This document shows positions 45,788 through 53,785 of a stretch of DNA of 64,000 nt, piece after piece. Positions within the stretch are counted from its first letter, which is position 1. Each line of letters begins with the position of its first letter. The translations under genes and the position numbers were made by a program. The notes beneath the pieces are model-generated. The model worked only from the letters and a program-made list of their open reading frames with translations, made no database searches and was not told where the DNA came from. The DNA is from an uncultured Bacteroides sp. (GTDB lineage Bacteria; Bacteroidota; Bacteroidia; Bacteroidales; Bacteroidaceae): NCBI RefSeq assembly GCF_963677685.1, contig NZ_OY782186.1, positions 1,612,001 to 1,676,000 on the forward strand, written 5' to 3'.

Positions 45788-45861
45788 CGGTCCGGACGGG
45801 ACTCGAACCCGCGACCCCATGCGTGACAGGCATGTATTCTAACCAACTGAACTACCGAACC
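45788..45861 (-). tRNA. tRNA-Asp (GTC)
   Basis: The minus strand folds as a complete tRNA of 74 bases. The acceptor arms are GGTTCGG and CCGGACC, the D-arm has AGTTCAGTTGGTTAGA, the anticodon stem CATGC/GCATG encloses CTGTCAC with anticodon GTC, and the T-arm is GCGGGTTCGAGTCCCGT. The CCA end is not encoded. Confidence 0.97.
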
Positions 45862-45892
45862 AAGGTAGTGCGATCATTTCTGATTGCGGATG

Positions 45893-45923
45893 CAAAGGTA
45901 GATGTTTTTTTGATATTTGCAAT
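45893..45923 (-). promoter_or_regulatory. Promoter for tRNA-Asp
   Basis: On the minus strand, ATTG (45923-45920) and TACCTTTG (45900-45893) are separated by 19 bases, matching the Bacteroidota -33/-7 pattern. It lies 31 bases ahead of the tRNA. Confidence 0.72.
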
Positions 45924-46169
45924 AGCTAGATGAATATTTTTTTAGTCTGATTCCTTTCTGTATAGGCTTTGTGCCTCATAATGAGCTACTTCCTTAACTA
46001 AAGAAAAATGCACTCAAGAGAAAGAAAAATGCCTGAAGGAAATATTGCTTAAAAAATTCATTTGTGAGAAATTCATTTTTTTAAGCTACTAATTCTTTCT
46101 ATCTGCTAGTTTTCTATGTTTCTTGATAAACTTATTATGCCTATCGTTCGTTCTTTAGCAATAATTCGT
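45924..46169. other. Intergenic stretch with small tandem repeat
   Basis: Together with flanking promoters this is over 300 bases without a protein gene. It contains two tandem 21-base units starting AAAGAAAAATGC (46000-46020 and 46021-46041) and an imperfect inverted pair around ATTCATTT near 46058-46083. No gene or riboswitch is recognised. Confidence 0.45.
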
Positions 46170-46177
46170 TATTTTTG
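46170..46177 (+). promoter_or_regulatory. -7 box for purU-his operon
   Basis: TATTTTTG fits TAnnTTTG. It is 47 bases before the ATG at 46225 and only 20 before the alternative GTG at 46198. Confidence 0.55.
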
Positions 46178-46224
46178 CCCTCTCAAAATAAGAATTAGTG
46201 ACGGAACATAAAAGCAAAGTAAAT

Positions 46225-47079
46225 ATGACTACAGCGAAACTGTTATTGCATTGTCCGGATAAACCCGGTATTTTGGCTGAAGTAACAGATTTTATAACGG
46301 TGAATAAGGGGAATATCATTTATTTGGACCAATATGTGGATCATGTGGAGAATATTTTCTTTATGCGCATCGAATGGGAATTAAATGGTTTTCTCGTACC
46401 TCAGGAAAAGATTGAAGATTATTTTGAAACACTATATGCTCAGAAATACAGTATGATTTTTCGTCTTTATTTCTCAGACGTAAAACCCCGTATGGCGATT
46501 TTTGTTTCTAAGATGTCTCATTGCTTGTTTGATATGTTGGCACGTTACACTGCTGGAGAATGGAATGTGGAAATTCCGCTTATTATAAGCAATCATCCGG
46601 ATTTGCAACATGTGGCTGAGCGCTTTGGGATTCCTTTTCATTTGTTCCCCATCACAAAAGAGACAAAGGAAGAACAGGAAAAGAAAGAAATGGAACTGCT
46701 TGCGAAACATAATGTGAGCTTTATTGTCTTGGCGCGCTATATGCAGGTTATATCGGAAACGATGATTAATGCTTATCCCAATAAGATTATTAATATTCAT
46801 CATTCTTTTCTTCCTGCTTTTGTAGGCGCAAAGCCCTATCATGCGGCTTTTGAAAGAGGAGTGAAAATTATTGGTGCCACTAGTCATTATGTGACTACGG
46901 AACTAGATGCCGGACCTATAATAGAACAGGATGTAGTGCGTATTACGCATAAAGATTCTATTGAAGATTTGGTGAATAAGGGGAAAGACCTCGAAAAAAT
47001 AGTGCTTTCGCGTGCGGTACAAAAACATATCGACCGTAAAGTGTTGGCCTATAAAAATAAAACAGTGATTTTTAGTTAG
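46225..47079 (+). CDS. purU: Formyltetrahydrofolate deformylase
   Basis: PurU hydrolyses 10-formyl-tetrahydrofolate to formate and tetrahydrofolate, balancing the one-carbon pool. From ATG 46225 the protein has 284 residues, as usual. An ACT domain comes first (KLLLHCPDKPGILAEVTDFI, about 5-80), then the formyltransferase-like domain with NIHHSFLPAFVGAKPYHAAF and the catalytic Asp in TELDAGPIIEQD. A GTG start at 46198 would add nine polar residues with no family match. It leads the cluster hisH-hisA-hisF-hisIE, 4 bases ahead of hisH. The link may be that histidine synthesis feeds the purine precursor AICAR, which needs formyl-tetrahydrofolate. Confidence 0.93.
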   Translation: MTTAKLLLHCPDKPGILAEVTDFITVNKGNIIYLDQYVDHVENIFFMRIEWELNGFLVPQEKIEDYFETLYAQKYSMIFRLYFSDVKPRMAIFVSKMSHCLFDMLARYTAGEWNVEIPLIISNHPDLQHVAERFGIPFHLFPITKETKEEQEKKEMELLAKHNVSFIVLARYMQVISETMINAYPNKIINIHHSFLPAFVGAKPYHAAFERGVKIIGATSHYVTTELDAGPIIEQDVVRITHKDSIEDLVNKGKDLEKIVLSRAVQKHIDRKVLAYKNKTVIFS

Positions 47080-47083
47080 AAGA

Positions 47084-47674
47084 ATGAATGTAGCGATCGT
47101 AAAATATAATGCGGGCAATATACGCTCAGTGGATTACGCTATGAAGCGTTTAGGTGTGGAGGCTGTAATCACTGCGGATAAAGAAACATTGCTCGCTGCT
47201 GATAAAGTGATTTTTCCAGGAGTTGGAGAAGCTGGAACAACGATGAAGCACCTGAGATCTACAGGTCTTGATTTGTTGATTAAAGATTTGAAACAACCGG
47301 TTTTAGGTGTTTGTCTGGGGATGCAGTTGATGTGCAGCTCTTCTGATGAAGGGAACACGGATTGCCTAGGTATTTTTGATACAAAGGTTATGCGTTTTAT
47401 TTCTCAGAAACATGAGGATAAGGTGCCACATATGGGTTGGAATACCATTGGAGATTTAAAAAGTTCTTTGTTTGAGGGCTTTACAGAGGAAGAGTATGTG
47501 TATTTTGTACATAGCTTTTATGTCCCTCTGAATGATTTTACTGCTGCTAAGACAGATTATATCTTGCCTTTTAGTGCGGCACTCCATAAAGATAATTTTT
47601 ATGCCACCCAGTTTCATCCGGAGAAAAGTGCTGCGGTTGGTGAACGAATTTTACGTAATTTTTTAAGCTTATGA
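47084..47674 (+). CDS. hisH: Imidazole glycerol phosphate synthase, glutaminase subunit
   Basis: HisH is the class I glutamine amidotransferase that feeds ammonia to HisF. It has 196 residues with nucleophile Cys77 in VLGVCLGMQLM, and His178 and Glu180 in TQFHPEKSA, completing the triad. KYNAGNIRSVDYA is the normal N-terminus. Its stop overlaps the hisA start by 4 bases, so the two are translationally coupled. It works as a heterodimer with the hisF product encoded 740 bases downstream. Confidence 0.96.
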   Translation: MNVAIVKYNAGNIRSVDYAMKRLGVEAVITADKETLLAADKVIFPGVGEAGTTMKHLRSTGLDLLIKDLKQPVLGVCLGMQLMCSSSDEGNTDCLGIFDTKVMRFISQKHEDKVPHMGWNTIGDLKSSLFEGFTEEEYVYFVHSFYVPLNDFTAAKTDYILPFSAALHKDNFYATQFHPEKSAAVGERILRNFLSL

Positions 47675-48390
47675 TAGAGTTAATTCCTGCTATTGATATA
47701 ATTGATGGTAAATGTGTAAGACTCTCTCAAGGGGATTATGGAAGTAAAAAGGTATATAATGAAAACCCGGTAGAGGTAGCAAAAGAACTTGAAGCTAATG
47801 GCATCCGACGTTTACATGTTGTCGATTTGGATGGTGCTGCTTCGCATCATGTGATTAATTATCGTACTTTGGAGCAGATAGCTACTCGTACTTCACTTAT
47901 CATTGACTTTGGAGGAGGAGTGAAGAGTGATGAAGATCTGTTGCTCGCTTTTGAAAATGGTGCGCAAATGGTGACGGGCGGAAGCATTGCGGTAAGTAAT
48001 CCGGATTTGTTTTGCAAATGGCTTGATCAGTATGGCAGTGAACAAATGATCCTGGGTGCAGATGTAAAGGATAAAAAGATTGCCGTGAATGGATGGAAAG
48101 AAGAATCGACAGAAGAACTTTTTCCTTTTCTGCAAAGATATATTCATAAAGGCGTACAGAAAGTAATTTGTACGGATATAACTTGCGATGGAATGCTTCA
48201 AGGTCCTTCTATTGATTTATATAAGGAGATCTTGAGCGTTCATCCTGAACTCTACCTAATTGCAAGTGGAGGGGTTGGGAGTATTGATGATATAAAAGCA
48301 CTTCATGAGGCAGGGTTACCTGCTGTTATATTTGGTAAGGCCTTATATGAGGGACGTATAACGATGAAAGAGCTTTATGATTTGGTGTAA
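47671..48390 (+). CDS. hisA: ProFAR isomerase
   Basis: HisA converts ProFAR to PRFAR in histidine synthesis, using a (beta/alpha)8 barrel. It has 239 residues with catalytic Asp8 in PAIDIIDGKCVRL and the second Asp near residue 128 in GADVKDKKIAVNGW, plus phosphate-binding loops FGGGVKSDEDL and ASGGVGSIDD. It follows hisH with a 4-base overlap and precedes hisF by 24 bases. The size and motifs are ordinary. Confidence 0.96.
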   Translation: MIELIPAIDIIDGKCVRLSQGDYGSKKVYNENPVEVAKELEANGIRRLHVVDLDGAASHHVINYRTLEQIATRTSLIIDFGGGVKSDEDLLLAFENGAQMVTGGSIAVSNPDLFCKWLDQYGSEQMILGADVKDKKIAVNGWKEESTEELFPFLQRYIHKGVQKVICTDITCDGMLQGPSIDLYKEILSVHPELYLIASGGVGSIDDIKALHEAGLPAVIFGKALYEGRITMKELYDLV

Positions 48391-48414
48391 GATAACAGAC
48401 TAAAGATATAAAAG

Positions 48415-49176
48415 GTGTTAGCAAAAAGAATTATACCTTGTCTGGATATAAAAGACGGACAAACGGTGAAGGGGACTAATTTTCTGGATTTGCGCCAGGC
48501 GGGCGATCCTGTTGAATTAGGGCGTGCGTATAGTGAGCAAGGGGCTGATGAGCTTGTGTTCTTGGATATCACAGCGAGCCATGAGGGGCGTAAGACATTT
48601 GCTGAATTGGTGAAGAGAGTAGCTGCAAATATCAGTATTCCTTTCACAGTTGGCGGGGGAATTAATGAACTGAGCGATGTAGATCGTTTGTTGAGTGCCG
48701 GTGCTGATAAAGTATCTATAAACTCTTCGGCTTTGCGCCGTCCTGAGTTAATAGATGAGATTGCTAAACATTTTGGCTCTCAGGTATGTGTGTTGGCTGT
48801 AGATGCTAAGCATACAGAGCAGGGCTGGAAGTGTTACTTGAATGGCGGTAGGATAGAGACCGATCGGGAGTTATTCGATTGGACGTTTGAAGCACAGGAG
48901 AGAGGGGCAGGTGAAATCCTGTTCACAAGTATGAATCACGATGGCGTAAAAACGGGATATGCCAATGAAGCTCTTGCTTTGTTGTCTACTAAATTGTCGA
49001 TACCTGTTATTGCTTCCGGAGGTGCGGGCGAGATGGAACATTTTCGTGATGTTTTTACCATGGGTAAGGCTGATGCAGCACTGGCAGCCAGTGTTTTTCA
49101 CTTTGGCGAGATTAAAATTTCCGAATTAAAGTCGTATCTTTGCGCACAAGGCATTACGATGAGAATTAATAAATGA
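48415..49176 (+). CDS. hisF: Imidazole glycerol phosphate synthase, cyclase subunit
   Basis: HisF combines PRFAR with ammonia from HisH to give imidazole glycerol phosphate and AICAR. The 253-residue barrel starts at GTG (48415), reading [20 protein letters not shown] with catalytic Asp11, and the second Asp lies in [12 protein letters not shown] near residue 130. [27 protein letters not shown] and [11 protein letters not shown] are phosphate-binding parts, abbreviated here to VGGGIN and ASGGAGE. It lies between hisA and hisIE on one transcript. Confidence 0.96.
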   Translation: MLAKRIIPCLDIKDGQTVKGTNFLDLRQAGDPVELGRAYSEQGADELVFLDITASHEGRKTFAELVKRVAANISIPFTVGGGINELSDVDRLLSAGADKVSINSSALRRPELIDEIAKHFGSQVCVLAVDAKHTEQGWKCYLNGGRIETDRELFDWTFEAQERGAGEILFTSMNHDGVKTGYANEALALLSTKLSIPVIASGGAGEMEHFRDVFTMGKADAALAASVFHFGEIKISELKSYLCAQGITMRINK

Positions 49177-49188
49177 AAATAGAAAATC

Positions 49189-49800
49189 ATGGATATAGAT
49201 TTTGATAAAATGAATGGCTTAGTACCTGCTATTGTGCAGGATTATTATACTCGTAAGGTTTTAATGCTAGGCTTCATGAATAAAGAAGCTTATGAGAAAA
49301 CGGTGCAAACTAATAAGGTTACTTTCTTTAGTCGCACTAAAAATCGTTTGTGGACTAAAGGAGAAGAGAGTGGCAATTTCTTGACGGTAGTTTCTATTAG
49401 CGAAGATTGTGACAAAGATACATTACTTATTCAAGTACATCCTGCAGGACCTGTATGCCACACTGGTACGGATACTTGTTGGGGAGAAAAGAATGAAGAA
49501 GATGTTATGTTTCTTAAAGAACTTCAGGACTTTATAGACAAACGGCATAAAGAAATGCCTGAAAAATCATATACTACCAGCCTTTTTGAATCGGGAATAA
49601 ACCGTATGGCTCAGAAAGTTGGTGAGGAAGCAGTCGAGACAGTTATTGAAGCAACAAACGGAACGGATGAACGGATGATTTATGAGAGTTCTGATATGTT
49701 GTATCACCTCATTGTACTGCTGACTTCTAAAGGATATCGAATCGAAGATTTGGCACGCGAATTAAAGTCAAGGCATACTGGTTCATGGACGAAACACTGA
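49189..49800 (+). CDS. hisIE: Bifunctional PR-AMP cyclohydrolase / PR-ATP pyrophosphatase
   Basis: This 203-residue fusion carries out steps 2 and 3 of histidine synthesis. The N-terminal HisI part (about 1-112) has VTFFSRTKNRLWTKGE, SEDCDKDTLLIQV and HTGTDTCWGE with the zinc cysteines. The C-terminal HisE part (about 115-203) has MAQKVGEEAVETVIEA and ESSDMLYHLIVLL with the acidic metal ligands. The gene is last of the his group here. Its 3' end overlaps the start of the ATPase gene at 49785 by 16 bases in another frame. HisG, HisD, HisC and HisB are not in this window. Confidence 0.95.
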   Translation: MDIDFDKMNGLVPAIVQDYYTRKVLMLGFMNKEAYEKTVQTNKVTFFSRTKNRLWTKGEESGNFLTVVSISEDCDKDTLLIQVHPAGPVCHTGTDTCWGEKNEEDVMFLKELQDFIDKRHKEMPEKSYTTSLFESGINRMAQKVGEEAVETVIEATNGTDERMIYESSDMLYHLIVLLTSKGYRIEDLARELKSRHTGSWTKH

Positions 49801-50471
49801 TACAATATAAAAATGTAGAAATTCATCAGCAGGAGCTTTGTGTACTGAATGGAGTTGATCTGGAAGTGCGTAAGGGAGAGTTTCTGTATTTGATAGGAAA
49901 AGTGGGAGCAGGTAAAACTACTTTGCTGAAAACTTTTTATGCAGAATTGCCTGTGGCAGATGGAGAGGCAAGAGTACTTGATTATGATATGCGAACCATT
50001 AAGCGGAAACATGTTCCGCAGTTAAGGCGTAAGCTTGGCATTGTGTTTCAGGATTTTCAATTACTTACTGATCGTTCGGTATATGATAACCTTGAGTTTG
50101 TTTTAAAAGCTACGGGTTGGAAAAATAAAGAGGAGATTAGAGAGCGGATTGAAGAGGTTTTGCAGCAGGTAGGTATGAGCAACAAAGGGTATAAATTGCC
50201 TAATGAATTATCGGGAGGAGAACAGCAGCGTATTGTAATTGCACGTGCTATACTAAATTCTCCTGACATTATTCTGGCTGATGAGCCTACTGGTAATCTT
50301 GATGTGGAAACGGGGAATGCTATTGTTGCATTATTGCATGAAATTTGCAAACAGGGTTCTTCTGTGATAATGACAACACATAATTTGCAATTGCTGAAAG
50401 AATTTCCGGGTATAGTTTATCGTTGTGATGAGCATCGCATAACTGATGTTACCGCTGAAATGACCAAATAA
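49785..50471 (+). CDS. ftsE: FtsE-like ABC ATPase
   Basis: This 228-residue ABC ATPase has Walker A GKVGAGKTT, Q-loop FQDFQLL, signature LSGGEQQR, Walker B IILADEPTG and switch His in MTTHNL. The sequence around NLEFVLKATGWK and the length fit FtsE, the cell-division ATPase that works with FtsX to activate peptidoglycan hydrolases. No ftsX is adjacent, so the partner is elsewhere. It begins inside the last codons of hisIE (16-base overlap), which implies translational coupling to the histidine genes. A related LolD/MacB-type role cannot be fully excluded. Confidence 0.85.
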   Translation: MDETLIQYKNVEIHQQELCVLNGVDLEVRKGEFLYLIGKVGAGKTTLLKTFYAELPVADGEARVLDYDMRTIKRKHVPQLRRKLGIVFQDFQLLTDRSVYDNLEFVLKATGWKNKEEIRERIEEVLQQVGMSNKGYKLPNELSGGEQQRIVIARAILNSPDIILADEPTGNLDVETGNAIVALLHEICKQGSSVIMTTHNLQLLKEFPGIVYRCDEHRITDVTAEMTK

Positions 50472-50518
50472 TATATAGAGATTAATAGTATCAAATAACA
50501 TTTAACACAGTTACGAAA

Positions 50519-51838
50519 ATGAAAATTTTAAAGTTTGGAGGAACTTCTGTAGGCTCTGCACAGAGGATAAAAGAAGTGGCCAAATTGATTACCGATGGTG
50601 AAAAAAAAATCGTTGTTCTTTCGGCTATGTCGGGTACAACAAATACATTGGTAGAGATTTCCGACTATCTGTATAAGAAAAATCCGGAGGGTGCTAATGA
50701 GATTATCAATAAGCTGGAGGCTAAATATAAACAGCATGTTGAGGAGCTTTATACTACGGAAGATTATAAACAGAAAGCTCTGGAGATCATAAAATCTCAT
50801 TTTGATTATATTCGTTCGTATACCAAAGATCTCTTTACTTTGTTTGAGGAGAAGGTGGTGTTAGCACAAGGAGAACTTATATCTACTGCAATGGTGAATT
50901 TCTTTTTGCAAGAAAATGGAGTGAAATCTGTGTTACTTCCTGCTTTGGAATATATGCGTACGGATAAAAATGCTGAACCTGATCCGGTATATATAAAGGA
51001 TAAATTGTTAGCTCAACTGGATTTGTATCCTGAGGCTGAAATATATGTAACTCAAGGTTTTATTTGCCGTAATGCCTATGGAGAGATTGATAACTTGCAA
51101 CGTGGTGGAAGTGATTATACAGCTTCATTAATTGGTGCGGCTATTGATGCTTCTGAAATTCAAATTTGGACAGATATAGATGGCATGCATAATAACGATC
51201 CTCGGGTGGTTAACCAAACGGCTCCTGTGCGCCAATTGCAATTTGAAGAGGCTGCTGAATTAGCTTATTTTGGGGCAAAGATTTTGCATCCTACTTGTAT
51301 TCAGCCCGCTAAGTATGCTAATATTCCTGTTCGGTTGCTTAATACGATGGATCCTTCAGCTTCAGGTACGCTTATTTGTAATGATACAGAGAAAGGAAAA
51401 ATAAAGGCTGTTGCAGCTAAAGATAATATTACTGCTATTAAAATAAAGTCGAGCCGTATGCTATTGGCACATGGCTTTTTGCGTAAGGTTTTCGAGATTT
51501 TTGAAAGTTACCAGACTTCTATTGACATGGTCTGCACTTCAGAAGTTGGTGTTTCTGTCTCCATAGATAATGTTAAGCATTTGAATGAAATACTGGACGA
51601 TTTGAAAAAATATGGAACAGTAACTGTGGATAAGGGTATGTGCATTATTTGTGTGGTAGGTGATCTGGAATGGGAAAATGTGGGTTTTGAGGCCAAAGCG
51701 CTAGATGCTATGCGTAGTATTCCTGTTCGCATGATTTCTTTTGGAGGTAGTAATTATAATATATCTTTCCTTATACGTGAATGTGATAAAAAAATAGCTT
51801 TACAGTCATTGAGTGATGTACTATTTAATGATAAGTAG
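50519..51838 (+). CDS. lysC: Aspartate kinase
   Basis: This 439-residue monofunctional aspartokinase carries out the first step of lysine, threonine and methionine synthesis. MKILKFGGTSVGSA is the kinase start, LQRGGSDYTASLIGAAI binds substrate, and EIQIWTDIDGMHNNDPRVV is the DGxxxxDP region. Two C-terminal ACT domains (about 300-439, with MVCTSEVGVSVSID) suggest feedback control by lysine or threonine. It is followed by a hairpin and lysA, so both serve the diaminopimelate branch. Confidence 0.95.
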   Translation: MKILKFGGTSVGSAQRIKEVAKLITDGEKKIVVLSAMSGTTNTLVEISDYLYKKNPEGANEIINKLEAKYKQHVEELYTTEDYKQKALEIIKSHFDYIRSYTKDLFTLFEEKVVLAQGELISTAMVNFFLQENGVKSVLLPALEYMRTDKNAEPDPVYIKDKLLAQLDLYPEAEIYVTQGFICRNAYGEIDNLQRGGSDYTASLIGAAIDASEIQIWTDIDGMHNNDPRVVNQTAPVRQLQFEEAAELAYFGAKILHPTCIQPAKYANIPVRLLNTMDPSASGTLICNDTEKGKIKAVAAKDNITAIKIKSSRMLLAHGFLRKVFEIFESYQTSIDMVCTSEVGVSVSIDNVKHLNEILDDLKKYGTVTVDKGMCIICVVGDLEWENVGFEAKALDAMRSIPVRMISFGGSNYNISFLIRECDKKIALQSLSDVLFNDK

Positions 51839-51856
51839 TTATTAAAGTATAATTTG

Positions 51857-51895
51857 AGCGCTTTTATATTCTAAATGGAGATGAAAGCGCTTTTT
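51857..51895 (+). terminator. Terminator-like hairpin between lysC and lysA
   Basis: AGCGCTTT (51857-51864) pairs with AAAGCGCT (51884-51891) and is followed by T residues. It lies in the lysC-lysA gap, so it would lower lysA expression from the lysC promoter. It covers an alternative lysA start at 51875. Confidence 0.7.
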
Positions 51896-51910
51896 AAATT
51901 AATAATATTT

Positions 51911-53071
51911 ATGAAAGGTATATTCCCTATTAATAAATTTAATGAGTTACAAACTCCCTTTTATTATTATGATGCAAGAGTTCTTAGAGAAACATTGGCT
52001 TGCGTAAAAAAAGAAACGGCTCAGTTTCCACACTATCATGTGCACTATGCTGTAAAGGCGAATGCAAATATGAAAGTTCTGAGTATTATACGCGAAAACG
52101 GATTGGGAGCTGATTGTGTTAGTGGTGGAGAAATTCGGGCTGCTATTAAAGCCGGTTTCCCTGCTGATAAGATCGTATTTGCCGGTGTTGGTAAGTCTGA
52201 CTGGGAAATAAATTTAGGGCTTGATTATAATATTTTCTGTTTTAATGTAGAATCTGTTCCCGAGCTTGAGGTTATTAATGAACTGGCGGCTGCTAAAGGT
52301 AAAGTGGCTAATGTGGCTTTTCGGATTAATCCTAATGTGGGAGCGCATACGCATGCAAATATTACTACGGGGTTAGCTGAGAATAAATTTGGAATTAGTC
52401 TGGAAGACATGGATAGAGTGGTGGATATCGCTTTGGAAATGAAAAATGTAAAGTTTCTTGGATTGCATTTCCATATTGGCTCTCAGATTCTTGATATGGG
52501 CGATTTCTTGGCTTTATGTAATCGGATTAATGAATTACAAGAAAAACTTTTTGCTCGTCGTATTATAGTCAAACATATAAATGTAGGTGGTGGATTGGGC
52601 ATTGATTATGATCATCCTAATCGTCAGCCGATACCTGATTTTAAACGTTATTTTGCTGCTTATACTGAGCACTTGAAATTACGTCCCGGACAAGAATTAC
52701 ATTTTGAGCTTGGACGCTCTATCACTGCTCAGTGTGGTAGTCTTATTACGAAAGCTCTTTATGTGAAGCAAGGAACTAACAAGAAGTTTGCTATCTTGGA
52801 TGCCGGAATGACTGATCTGATCCGTCCTGCTCTTTATCAAGCATACCATAAAATAGAGAATATAACCTCGGAAGAACCTGTTGAAGCTTATGATGTTGTC
52901 GGTCCTATTTGTGAATCTTCAGATGTTTTTGGAAAGGCAATAGACTTAAACAAGGTGAGACGTGGTGACCTTATTGCGCTACGTTCTGCTGGTGCTTATG
53001 GTGAGATCATGGCTTCGGGATATAATTGTCGCGAATTGCCGCTGGGGTATACTTCTGATGAATTAGTATAA
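51911..53071 (+). CDS. lysA: Diaminopimelate decarboxylase
   Basis: LysA removes CO2 from meso-diaminopimelate to give lysine. From ATG 51911 it has 386 residues. The pyridoxal lysine is Lys49 in HYAVKANANMKVL, followed by FHIGSQI, GGGLGIDYDHPN (phosphate binding), ELGRSITAQCG and CESSDVFGK, which holds the active-site Cys of fold-type III decarboxylases. The longer reading frame from 51875 is unlikely because that start lies inside a terminator-like hairpin. It sits downstream of lysC. Confidence 0.95.
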   Translation: MKGIFPINKFNELQTPFYYYDARVLRETLACVKKETAQFPHYHVHYAVKANANMKVLSIIRENGLGADCVSGGEIRAAIKAGFPADKIVFAGVGKSDWEINLGLDYNIFCFNVESVPELEVINELAAAKGKVANVAFRINPNVGAHTHANITTGLAENKFGISLEDMDRVVDIALEMKNVKFLGLHFHIGSQILDMGDFLALCNRINELQEKLFARRIIVKHINVGGGLGIDYDHPNRQPIPDFKRYFAAYTEHLKLRPGQELHFELGRSITAQCGSLITKALYVKQGTNKKFAILDAGMTDLIRPALYQAYHKIENITSEEPVEAYDVVGPICESSDVFGKAIDLNKVRRGDLIALRSAGAYGEIMASGYNCRELPLGYTSDELV

Positions 53072-53191
53072 TTAAGGAGTTCGTTTTTAATTTCCACTTT
53101 ATTGGGATGAAAATGTTTTTTTGTGGTCGAACAATGTAGTGTTTTGCTTGTTCTTTTTTATATAATACTATATAAACTAATAAGAAAAATT

Positions 53192-53674
53192 ATGATCACG
53201 AAAAAATTACAAGATGCCATTAATGGACAAATATCAGCGGAACTTTGGTCTGCTAATCTTTACTTATCAATGTCTTTCTATTTTGAAAAAGAGGGTTATA
53301 GCGGATTTGCTGCTTGGATGAAGAAACAGTCTCAAGAGGAAGTAGGACATGCATACGCTATGGCTGATTATCTCATAAAAAGGGGAGGTGAAGCTAAGAT
53401 CGATAAAGTGGATGTTGTCCCTTCAGGATGGGGAACTCCTATCGAGGTTTTCGAACATTCTTATAAACACGAATGCCATATATCGAAAATGATTGATGAC
53501 CTGGTTGCTATTGCTTCGGCAGAGAAAGATAATGCAACTCAAGATTTCTTGTGGGGCTTTGTTCGTGAGCAGGTAGAAGAAGAAGCTACGGTACAGGGAA
53601 TTATAGATAAGTTGAAAAAAGCAGGAGATGCGGGTATTTTCTTTATTGATTCTCAACTAGGACAGAGGGCATAA
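53192..53674 (+). CDS. ftnA: Non-haem ferritin
   Basis: From ATG 53192 this is a 160-residue ferritin of the FtnA type, which forms 24-subunit iron stores. The ferroxidase ligands are all present: Glu17, Glu50, His53, Glu94, Gln127 and Glu130 (in SAELWSANLYLS, QEEVGHAYA, KHECHI and REQVEEEATVQ). The frame upstream to 53123 reads hydrophobic and is probably not translated. It stands alone with a 40-bp palindromic terminator. In Bacteroides ferritin responds to oxygen and iron, but no Fur or OxyR box was recognised here. Confidence 0.95.
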   Translation: MITKKLQDAINGQISAELWSANLYLSMSFYFEKEGYSGFAAWMKKQSQEEVGHAYAMADYLIKRGGEAKIDKVDVVPSGWGTPIEVFEHSYKHECHISKMIDDLVAIASAEKDNATQDFLWGFVREQVEEEATVQGIIDKLKKAGDAGIFFIDSQLGQRA

Positions 53675-53705
53675 AAAGAATGTCTTTTTAAATATTTTAA
53701 ATAAG

Positions 53706-53745
53706 TAAGAAAGGTTCGAATTCTTAAGAATTCGAACCTTTCTTA
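53706..53745. terminator. 40-bp perfect palindrome terminator after ftnA
   Basis: 53706-53725 is the exact reverse complement of 53726-53745. It lies between convergent genes (ftnA and the DUF5723 gene) and can work both ways. T-rich sequence follows on the plus strand. Confidence 0.82.
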
Positions 53746-53785
53746 TAATATAAACCTTGTGACCCTATAGTGTATAATAAGTCAT

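Noticed and set aside
46198..46224. Upstream GTG start for purU
   Set aside because: It adds nine polar residues not typical of the family, and the promoter box is only 20 bases away. ATG at 46225 gives a normal PurU N-terminus.
53706..53745. Palindrome after ftnA as a regulatory operator
   Set aside because: It lies between convergent genes, where a bidirectional terminator is the simpler reading.
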